9,360 nucleotides of DNA from MAG-120531 sp041163765 (GTDB lineage: Bacteria > Bacteroidota > Bacteroidia > Flavobacteriales > Flavobacteriaceae): positions 1 to 9,360 of the forward strand of contig JBEAQS010000088.1 of assembly GCA_041163765.1 (NCBI GenBank), read 5' to 3'. A program made the translations under genes and the position numbers. Every line of letters begins with the position of its first letter. The first letter of the stretch is position 1. The notes beneath the pieces are model-generated. The model ran no database searches. It saw only the letters and a program-made list of their open reading frames with translations, and was not told the DNA's origin. This document shows, piece after piece, positions 1-6,109 of the stretch.

Positions 1-1169
1 GAAGAACGGGCATCCAAATAATTGGTCGTAAAACCAATTTGGTTGTTGACCACGATATGAATCGTTCCCTCTGTGCGGTACCCATCCAGTTGAGCCATCT
101 GCACAATTTCATACACAATACCTTGTCCAGCAATGGCCGCGTCTCCGTGGACCACGATAGGCAGCACTTTGGAGGGGTCCTCGGCGTAGGTTGTGTCTTG
201 TTTGGCTCGGGCAATTCCCTCTACCACAGCCCCTACGGTCTCCAGGTGAGAAGGGTTGGGCGCGATATTCATCGTGATTTCGTTGCCGTTATCGGCTGTT
301 CGGGCTGAAGTCCAGCCCAAGTGGTATTTCACATCCCCGTCAAAAACTACTTGTTCGTAATCCTTGCCGTCGAACTCGCTAAAAATATCCTTGGCAGACT
401 TGCCAAAAATATTCATGAGCACATTCAACCTCCCGCGGTGAGCCATACCCATGACAAACTCTTTAACGCCTATAGAGGCAGCTTTTTCGATAATCGCGTC
501 GATCGCCGGGATTAACGATTCATTACCCTCGAGCGAAAAACGCTTCTGCCCGACGTATTTAGTGTGTAAAAACATCTCAAAACTGACCGCTTGGGTCAAT
601 TTTTTAAGGATGTGTTTCTTTTGATCCGCATGAAAACTAGGTTGGTTGTCGTTGACGTTAATCCAGTTTTGAATCCACTGAACGCGATCTGGCTTGCGGA
701 TGTACATGTACTCAACGCCGATGGACTGGCAATAGATTGCTTGCAAGTGATCAATAATATTGCGCAAAGAGGTGGCCTTCAGGCCTAATATTTCTCCAGC
801 GGAAAAAACTGTATCTAGATCAGCTGCGTTTAATCCAAAATTTTCTAGATCTAGGGTAGGTTCGTAGGTTCTTCTGGCGCGAACTGGATTCGTTTTGGTA
901 AATAAGTGGCCCCTTGATCGGTATGCGTCAATAAGTTTCACCACCATAAATTCCTTGCGGATCGAATCGGGAACGGACTCAGAGAGCGCACCCATCTGCG
1001 GTAACTCACTTCCGGTTAATGTGGCGCTAGAAAACTCTTGCCCAAAATCAAATCCTTGAAAAAATGCACGCCAGCTCGGTTCAACCGAATCAGGATTGAC
1101 CAAATAACGATCGTATAGGTCAGCAAAAAACGCAGTGTGTGCTGCGTTGAGAAATGAATACTTGTCCAT
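1..1169 (-). CDS. sucA: 2-oxoglutarate dehydrogenase E1 component, N-terminal part (gene cut by window edge)
   Basis: This is the thiamine-diphosphate-dependent E1 subunit of the cytosolic 2-oxoglutarate dehydrogenase complex, which decarboxylates 2-oxoglutarate in the TCA cycle and passes succinyl groups to the E2 lipoyl arm. I read 389 uninterrupted codons from ATG at 1169 to the left edge; family members are usually about 900 or more residues, so less than half is present. The N-terminal E2-binding-type segment starts MDKYSFLNAAHTAFF. It is followed by YRSRGHLF (83-90), the MAHRGRLN block (242-249, H244), KYHLG (281-285, H283), HGDAAIAGQG (341-350) and NNQIGFTT (375-382). The last two form the GD...NN ThDP/Mg-binding motif. 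H244 and H283 correspond to the active-site histidines H260 and H298 of E. coli SucA. The gene has its own 93-bp upstream gap with a promoter-like box, so it is probably transcribed apart from the amidohydrolase. E2 (sucB) would be expected beyond the left edge. Confidence 0.97.
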   Translation of the reverse strand, partial: MDKYSFLNAAHTAFFADLYDRYLVNPDSVEPSWRAFFQGFDFGQEFSSATLTGSELPQMGALSESVPDSIRKEFMVVKLIDAYRSRGHLFTKTNPVRARRTYEPTLDLENFGLNAADLDTVFSAGEILGLKATSLRNIIDHLQAIYCQSIGVEYMYIRKPDRVQWIQNWINVNDNQPSFHADQKKHILKKLTQAVSFEMFLHTKYVGQKRFSLEGNESLIPAIDAIIEKAASIGVKEFVMGMAHRGRLNVLMNIFGKSAKDIFSEFDGKDYEQVVFDGDVKYHLGWTSARTADNGNEITMNIAPNPSHLETVGAVVEGIARAKQDTTYAEDPSKVLPIVVHGDAAIAGQGIVYEIVQMAQLDGYRTEGTIHIVVNNQIGFTTNYLDARS

Positions 1170-1204
1170 TGAATTGCATTAAGCCTTAACGGCAAAAAAA
1201 CATT

Positions 1205-1212
1205 CAAAAGTA
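1205..1212 (-). promoter_or_regulatory. Bacteroidota-type -7 promoter element upstream of sucA
   Basis: On the minus strand the box reads TACTTTTG, a full match to the TAnnTTTG -7 consensus of Bacteroidota primary sigma factors. It lies 35 nt upstream of the sucA ATG, which would give a leader of roughly 30 nt. I see no clear TTG-type -33 element at the usual distance, so support rests on the -7 box and its position in the intergenic gap. Confidence 0.4.
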
Positions 1213-1262
1213 CACTATTTCCGGATTTTTACCTCTTTTAAACGCCTAAAAAACAAGGAAAT

Positions 1263-2546
1263 TTACGGGGTTGGCTGCTTGTAGACCTTTCCATCCTTCA
1301 TCACAAACAACACGCCCAAGGCTGCTTCAGCTCCCTGATCTGGATGTTGAGACAATGCGATCAGATCAGCTAAATAACCAGGGGCGACTCGACCGAGTTG
1401 ATCCTCCATACCCAAAAGCGCCGCATTGGTAGTGGTAGCGGCTTTTAGGGCTGCTTTAAAAGGCATACCTGACTGCTCCATATAGATAAATTCACGGGCA
1501 TTGTCTCCGTGGTGGGACACACCGGAATCTGTTCCAAAAGCAATATTTACGCCCTTTTGATACGCCTTGGCAAATGTAGCTGAGGTAATCGGTCCCACCT
1601 CAAGCGCCTTAGCGGTGACCATTGGCGGATAGTATCCGGGAATTTTTGCGTTGTTCATCACGTGTTGGGCCGCAGATAATGTGGGTACTAGATACGCATC
1701 GTGCTTTTTCATCAATTCCATAGTAGCCTCGGACATAAAACTCCCGTGTTCGATCGTTTTGATTCCCGCGACAACAGCCCGTCTCATACCTTCATCACCG
1801 TGCGCGTGTGCGGCGGTAAGCATGCCATAATCAGCCGCTGTTTCGACAATAGCTTTGATTTCTTCTACAGTGAACTGGGGATTATGCCCGTTTTTGGCCA
1901 TGGACATCACTCCACCTGTAGCGGTAATTTTAATGACATCGGCTCCTTCTTTGTAGCGTTGACGCACCGCTTTTCTAGCCTCATCCACCGAGTTTATCAC
2001 TCCTTGTGCAGGTCCAGGATCTCCCATCAAATCTGCGCGAACTCCGTTAGTCGGATCCGCATGCCCTCCCGTTGAAGCGATGGATTTACCCGCAGTCCAA
2101 ATACGCGGGCCATCCACGGAGCCTCTGGCAATCGCTTTTCTCAAAGCTATATTGACACCGGACCCACCTAAATCACGCACAGAGGTAAAGCCAGCTTGCA
2201 ATGTTTTCTGGGCAAATGCGACCGACTCAAAAGCCACATCTTCTTTGTTGTACAAAAACTTATTGAGGTAGGTTTCTGGATGTATTTCGCTTTCAATGTG
2301 CACGTGAAGATCAATCCATCCCGGCATCAGAGTAGCCGATTTTAAATCGATCAACTGGTCTGATTCTCCGCCGTTTTGCCATCCTGAGGCAATGGACAAG
2401 ATTTTATTTCCCTCGACAACCACGGTGGATTGACTCGTGGTTTTTTGGGTAGCTGGATCGTAGATACCCCCGCACTGAATGTAGGTTTTTTGCCCCCATA
2501 CCAAAGCACTGGTACACAAGGCCACTAGAAAGCAGATTTTTTTCAT
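1263..2546 (-). CDS. Exported amidohydrolase, Xaa-Pro dipeptidase / imidazolonepropionase-like family
   Basis: This is a 427-residue metal-dependent hydrolase of the amidohydrolase superfamily (TIM barrel, COG1228-like). Family members include bacterial Xaa-Pro dipeptidases and related cyclic-amide hydrolases. Metal-site motifs are visible in order: H81-x-H83 (GWIDLHVH), K206 in VIKITATGG (the likely carboxylated lysine), H247 in AAHAHG, H267 in IEHGS and D340 in GTDSG. The set is complete, so the enzyme is probably active. The N-terminus (MKKICFLVALCTSALVWG) is a signal peptide with likely cleavage before Q19 and no proper lipobox, so a periplasmic or secreted location is expected. I chose ATG at 2546 because it begins the signal peptide directly; an in-frame TTG at 2555 would add three residues. 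The gene follows galE on the same strand after 29 bp and is probably cotranscribed with it, although no shared pathway is evident. The true substrate cannot be read from sequence; dipeptides with C-terminal proline are a family-based guess. Confidence 0.85.
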   Translation of the reverse strand: MKKICFLVALCTSALVWGQKTYIQCGGIYDPATQKTTSQSTVVVEGNKILSIASGWQNGGESDQLIDLKSATLMPGWIDLHVHIESEIHPETYLNKFLYNKEDVAFESVAFAQKTLQAGFTSVRDLGGSGVNIALRKAIARGSVDGPRIWTAGKSIASTGGHADPTNGVRADLMGDPGPAQGVINSVDEARKAVRQRYKEGADVIKITATGGVMSMAKNGHNPQFTVEEIKAIVETAADYGMLTAAHAHGDEGMRRAVVAGIKTIEHGSFMSEATMELMKKHDAYLVPTLSAAQHVMNNAKIPGYYPPMVTAKALEVGPITSATFAKAYQKGVNIAFGTDSGVSHHGDNAREFIYMEQSGMPFKAALKAATTTNAALLGMEDQLGRVAPGYLADLIALSQHPDQGAEAALGVLFVMKDGKVYKQPTP

Positions 2547-2575
2547 CAGGAACAATTATGGTTGGTCCTGTGAAC

Positions 2576-3601
2576 TTACTGTTTTTTTCTGATATTTTGT
2601 TCCCAAGCCCATGAAGAAGCCAAAGATTCTTCCAGGGTGTGCCTCGCTTTCCAGCCCAGAACCTCTTCCACCTTGCGGGTGTCGGCATAGGCGGCGATAA
2701 CATCACCAGGTCGCTTGGGCGCAATGGCGTAGTTCAATTTCACCCCAGTAGCTGCCTCAAAAGCGTGCACCACTTCCAAAACAGAGTTGCCTTGACCAGT
2801 ACCTACATTAAACACTTCATAAGACTGATTCATGGAGCCACCCAAAATGCGTTCCAAAGCGGCCAAATGGGCTTCTGCCAAGTCCACTACATGGATGTAA
2901 TCACGGATGCACGTACCGTCTGGAGTGGGGTATTGATCCCCAAATACCGATAAACGCTCGCGGATACCGATGGCCGTCTGGGTGATAAACGGCACCAAAT
3001 TTTGAGGAACTCCCAAAGGCAACTCCCCAATAAGTGCGGAGGAGTGAGCGCCAATCGGATTGAAATAACGCAGAGCGATGGCTTTGATTCGGTCGGATAC
3101 CGCGCACAGGTCTCTGATGATTTCCTCCCCTATTTGCTTAGTGTTTCCATAGGGAGATTCAGCCGGCTTAATCGGTGCACGTTCATTGATTGGCAAGGAA
3201 TCTGCCTGTCCATAGACCGTACACGACGAACTGAATATCAGGGCGCTTCCGGGAATTTGATCCAAAGCCTCCAACAGGTAAATCAAACTACAGAGATTGT
3301 TTTGGTAGTACTTTAATGGTTCTTGTACGCTCTCTCCTACCGCCTTATAGGCCGCAAAGTGAATAGCGCCCATTATGTCTTTTTCCCGTTCAAACAAATC
3401 GGCTACATCCTGCTTTTTAGCCAAATCCATAGCGTAAAAAACAGGGCGTTTTCCGGTAATTTGTTCGATCCCCGCGAGCACTTCGCGACGGGTGTTGGAC
3501 AAATTATCCACCAAAACCACTTCATACCCTTTTTCAATCAATACGACAGCCGTGTGAGACCCAATGTAGCCTAAGCCACCTGTAATTAGAATTTTAGCCA
3601 T
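2576..3601 (-). CDS. galE: UDP-glucose 4-epimerase (predicted to accept N-acetylated UDP-sugars too)
   Basis: This is a 341-residue cytosolic extended SDR enzyme that interconverts UDP-glucose and UDP-galactose using tightly bound NAD. The Rossmann motif is GGLGYIGSH (G8, G11, G14). The catalytic set is SSSCTVYG with S126, and Y151-x3-K155 in SPYGNTK, matching S124, Y149 and K153 of E. coli GalE. RYFNPIGAH (178-186) and GTGQGNS (267-273) are also typical. The length equals that of E. coli GalE within a few residues. The ATG at 3601 is preferred because MAKILITGG is the normal family N-terminus; an in-frame ATG at 3655 would add 18 unrelated residues deep inside the upstream gene. The start overlaps the aminotransferase stop by 8 nt, which points to translational coupling. 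The residue aligned with E. coli Y299 and human C307 is A304, so a wider substrate pocket is inferred. The likely role is supplying UDP-Gal or UDP-GalNAc for surface glycans. Confidence 0.95.
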   Translation of the reverse strand: MAKILITGGLGYIGSHTAVVLIEKGYEVVLVDNLSNTRREVLAGIEQITGKRPVFYAMDLAKKQDVADLFEREKDIMGAIHFAAYKAVGESVQEPLKYYQNNLCSLIYLLEALDQIPGSALIFSSSCTVYGQADSLPINERAPIKPAESPYGNTKQIGEEIIRDLCAVSDRIKAIALRYFNPIGAHSSALIGELPLGVPQNLVPFITQTAIGIRERLSVFGDQYPTPDGTCIRDYIHVVDLAEAHLAALERILGGSMNQSYEVFNVGTGQGNSVLEVVHAFEAATGVKLNYAIAPKRPGDVIAAYADTRKVEEVLGWKARHTLEESLASSWAWEQNIRKKQ

Positions 3602-4754
3602 CAGTACACAGGAATTTTGCCAAAGATTGGGCGATATACGTTTGTTGTTCTTCATCCAGCTCCGTGTGCATCGGCAAGGAAATTACCTGCTCGGAAATGC
3701 GATTGGTCACTTCAAAATCAGCCTCGTTGTATCGATCGCTGAGGTAAGCTTTTTGGCGATGCAAAGGAATGGGGTAATAAACACCTGAAGGAACACCCAA
3801 AGACTGTAAATGGGTGACTAAACCATCCCTGAGATTTGCGGGTACCAACAAGGTATATTGGTGAAAGACATGACAGTCGCACTGAGCGCAAATGGACCCA
3901 CAACCAGAACTCATTTTGGGTAAAATAACCCCAGGCACCCCAGAGAGCAGCGAATTGTATCGTTGAGCAGCCAAGCGGCGTTTTTGATTATAACTGTCCA
4001 ACCTGGGTAGCTTGGCATTCAAGACAGCCGCTTGCAAAGAATCCAACCTAGAGTTAACTCCGACCACGTCGTGGTGGTAACGCAGGTACATGCCGTGGTT
4101 AACAATACCTCTCAACCTGTGGGCCAATGCCTCATCTTGACAAAACAAAGCCCCTCCATCTCCATAACAACCTAAGTTTTTTGAGGGGAAAAAGGAGGTG
4201 CAACCCACATGTCCCATCGTACCCGCTTTGGCTTTACGGCCATCGCTAAACGTGTAGGTAGCACCGATGGCTTGTGCGTTGTCCTCCACCACATAGAGGT
4301 TGTGTTTTTCTGCAATGGCTAGAATAGCCTCCATATCAGCGCATTGGCCGAATAAATGCACCGGAACAATCGCTTTGGTTTTGGGCGTAATCGCGCGTTC
4401 AATCGCCTTGGGATCGATACAAAAAGTATCGGGCAAAACATCGACCAACACGGGCGTAAGTTGCAATAGGGCAATGACCTCCACCGTAGCAGCAAAGGTA
4501 AAATCAGCCGTAATTACCTCATCTCCAGGCTGTAAATCCAGCCCCATCATCGCGATTTGGAGTGCGTCTGTACCGTTGGCACAGGGTATGACATGGGCAA
4601 CTCCTAAATATTTTTCCAGAGCTGTGGAGAAGGATTGAACTTCAGGTCCGTTGATAAACGTGGATTGATCGAGTACGGTCTCAAACCGTTCGGCGACTTC
4701 TGCTTTAATTTCCTGGTATTGACCTTGGAGGTCGACCATTTGGATTTTTTTCAT
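3594..4754 (-). CDS. DegT/DnrJ/EryC1/StrS-family PLP sugar aminotransferase, WbpE-like
   Basis: This is a 386-residue PLP-dependent aminotransferase that adds an amino group to a keto nucleotide sugar in the cytosol. It closely resembles WbpE of Pseudomonas aeruginosa, the UDP-3-oxo-GlcNAcA 3-aminotransferase. Shared blocks are CANGTDALQI (58-67), GDEVITADFTFAATVE (77-92), PVHLFGQCAD (131-140), the aspartate motif VVEDNAQAIGA (155-165), and the Schiff-base lysine K192 in SFFPSKNLGCYGDGGA. VGVNSRLDSLQAA (231-243) and the C-terminal SGVYYPIPLH and SLPMH also match. The exact substrate is inferred, because the partner oxidase and acetyltransferase genes are not in the window. It is somewhat longer than WbpE, mainly through an insertion around 282-295 carrying C285, C289, C292 and C294. 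The ATG at 4754 starts the family-typical MKKIQMVDLQGQ. It is the first gene of the minus-strand unit, followed by galE with an 8-nt overlap. Confidence 0.9.
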   Translation of the reverse strand: MKKIQMVDLQGQYQEIKAEVAERFETVLDQSTFINGPEVQSFSTALEKYLGVAHVIPCANGTDALQIAMMGLDLQPGDEVITADFTFAATVEVIALLQLTPVLVDVLPDTFCIDPKAIERAITPKTKAIVPVHLFGQCADMEAILAIAEKHNLYVVEDNAQAIGATYTFSDGRKAKAGTMGHVGCTSFFPSKNLGCYGDGGALFCQDEALAHRLRGIVNHGMYLRYHHDVVGVNSRLDSLQAAVLNAKLPRLDSYNQKRRLAAQRYNSLLSGVPGVILPKMSSGCGSICAQCDCHVFHQYTLLVPANLRDGLVTHLQSLGVPSGVYYPIPLHRQKAYLSDRYNEADFEVTNRISEQVISLPMHTELDEEQQTYIAQSLAKFLCTDG

Positions 4755-4771
4755 GAATGTGATTTATGCCA

Positions 4772-4779
4772 CAAATCTA
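4772..4779 (-). promoter_or_regulatory. Candidate -7 promoter element for the aminotransferase-galE-amidohydrolase unit
   Basis: The minus strand carries TAGATTTG, a full match to the Bacteroidota TAnnTTTG -7 consensus, 17 nt upstream of the aminotransferase ATG. This would give a leader of about 10 nt. No TTG is seen at the usual -33 spacing, so the call depends on one box and its position in a 78-bp divergent gap. Confidence 0.4.
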
Positions 4780-4820
4780 CAAATATTCTCTCCAGGCCCT
4801 AGTGCAATAAAAAGGAAACG

Positions 4821-4828
4821 TAAATTAG
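4821..4828 (+). promoter_or_regulatory. Weak -7-like element directly before waaA
   Basis: TAAATTAG differs from TAnnTTTG at one position and ends four bases before the waaA ATG. If used, the transcript would be leaderless or nearly so. No good -33 element is visible. The A/T-rich setting makes a chance match quite possible. Confidence 0.22.
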
Positions 4829-4832
4829 CGCC

Positions 4833-6098
4833 ATGCAATGGTTATACCGCTTACTGCTGATTAAAGTATCGTTTTGGCTCCCTGTGTTGGCCCGGGTAGT
4901 TCCAGTACTGCACACCTTTGTGGAGGGCAGAAAAAACACCATCGCCTACTTGACCCGTCACCGCCAACTAAACAAACCGCTGATTTGGATGCATGTTTCC
5001 TCCTATGGGGAATGGCAACAAGGACAACCTGTTTGGAAAAAACTCCACCAGAAATACCCCAACCACCAATTTGCGCTGAGCTTTTTCTCCGCCTCTGGCT
5101 ATGAACTGGTAGCTCCCACCATGGACCATCAAAATGATTTGGTTTGTTACCTACCCCTAGACGGCTTGGGTCGATCTCGAGAGTTTTTACAGGCCCTACA
5201 ACCCAAGGTAGCTCTGTTTGTCAAATACGACATATGGCCCATGATGATGCAGGCGCTGGAGGAACGAGGAATAAAATCACTCCTGTTTTCAGCGGTCTTT
5301 CGCATCCAACAGCCATATTTCAGGAACTATGGAGGGTTTTTTCGCCATGCCCTCAACAAACTATCCCACATTGAGGTACAGGACCAAGCCTCATGGGATC
5401 TGCTGACCAGCATCGGCATGTCCCGAATCTCCGTCTCTGGAGATACTCGCTATGATCGCGTAAAAGAAACCTCTTTAAATATTAAAAACGTTGATTTTGT
5501 GGATGTGCTCGCACAGGGAAGACCTGTAGTGGTATTGGGGAGTGCTTGGAAAGAAGATATGCAACTCTGGAAGACAGCGATGGATGACGCCCATATGGAG
5601 TGTCTTTGGGTGGTGGCCCCCCACAAAATGGACGCCAAGCACCTTGATGAGTTATTGGCCAGTGTCCGCCAGCCTGTGTTAAAATACAGTACTTGGTCAG
5701 CCCAGGGATACCCCACCCAGGCTAATCATCCTGTTCTAGTGATCGACAATTTTGGCTTGTTGGGCAGTTTGTATCAAAAATCTACCGTGGCCTACATCGG
5801 CGGAGGACTCAAAACTGGGCTGCACAACACCTTAGAGGCCGCCGTTTACGGGGTTCCTTTACTGATCGGGCCTAATTATAAAAAATTTAGAGAAGCCCAA
5901 AGTTTGGTAGACCTAGGTGGCGCTTGGGTCGTTTCGACCCCAGCTCAGGCCCATCATGCGTTACAAACACTGCTCCATCAACCAGAAACAAGAGCAAAAA
6001 TGGGTATTACCAATGCAGGTATGGTGGAAAAACACCTCGGGGCTACAGAAAAAATTGTGCATCGTTTGGAGACTTTGTGTACATTGGCCGCCAACTAA
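4833..6098 (+). CDS. waaA: 3-deoxy-D-manno-octulosonic acid (Kdo) transferase
   Basis: This is a 421-residue glycosyltransferase (GT30 type) that transfers Kdo from CMP-Kdo onto the lipid A precursor at the inner membrane, the first core step of LPS assembly. A hydrophobic N-terminal segment (about residues 4-26) is the membrane anchor. HVSSYGEWQQGQPV carries E60 in the family GE motif; the same-numbered Glu is the catalytic base of E. coli WaaA. FVKYDIWPMMM (128-138), GDTRYDRV, VLGSAWKED and the C-terminal nucleotide-binding blocks GGGLKTGLHNTLEAA and GPNYKKFREA complete the pattern. The length is typical. The ATG at 4833 gives the standard N-terminus, with no obvious Shine-Dalgarno sequence. 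It is divergent from the aminotransferase operon and followed after 11 bp by the sugar porter, so it is probably cotranscribed with it. It implies an LPS- or lipooligosaccharide-bearing outer membrane. Confidence 0.95.
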   Translation: MQWLYRLLLIKVSFWLPVLARVVPVLHTFVEGRKNTIAYLTRHRQLNKPLIWMHVSSYGEWQQGQPVWKKLHQKYPNHQFALSFFSASGYELVAPTMDHQNDLVCYLPLDGLGRSREFLQALQPKVALFVKYDIWPMMMQALEERGIKSLLFSAVFRIQQPYFRNYGGFFRHALNKLSHIEVQDQASWDLLTSIGMSRISVSGDTRYDRVKETSLNIKNVDFVDVLAQGRPVVVLGSAWKEDMQLWKTAMDDAHMECLWVVAPHKMDAKHLDELLASVRQPVLKYSTWSAQGYPTQANHPVLVIDNFGLLGSLYQKSTVAYIGGGLKTGLHNTLEAAVYGVPLLIGPNYKKFREAQSLVDLGGAWVVSTPAQAHHALQTLLHQPETRAKMGITNAGMVEKHLGATEKIVHRLETLCTLAAN

Positions 6099-6109
6099 AC
6101 AACCAACCC

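Noticed and set aside
1016..1207. 63-codon minus-strand frame starting upstream of sucA
   Set aside because: It runs out of frame through the start of sucA, whose own frame is strongly supported by conserved motifs; the protein resembles nothing.
1170..1262. Possible terminator between the amidohydrolase and sucA
   Set aside because: Only a 5-bp A/T stem (TTTTA/TAAAA) is present, with no G/C core and no U-tract. Read-through into sucA cannot be excluded.
1701..2075. 124-codon plus-strand frame antisense to the amidohydrolase
   Set aside because: It mirrors a well-supported coding gene, with no promoter and no recognisable motifs. The same holds for the 104-112 codon frames antisense to galE and to the aminotransferase.
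2547..2555. TTG start three codons upstream for the amidohydrolase
   Set aside because: The ATG at 2546 gives a standard signal peptide (MKK...), and the TTG has no ribosome-binding support.
3602..3655. Longer galE start at 3655
   Set aside because: It would add 18 residues unlike any GalE and overlap the aminotransferase by 62 bp. The family N-terminus MAKILITGG begins at 3601.
5924..6109. 62-codon upstream extension of the sugar porter frame, overlapping waaA
   Set aside because: The extra stretch is rich in polar and aromatic residues, lies entirely in the waaA coding region apart from its last 11 bases, and does not resemble any transporter N-terminus. The ATG at 6110 leads directly into TM1.
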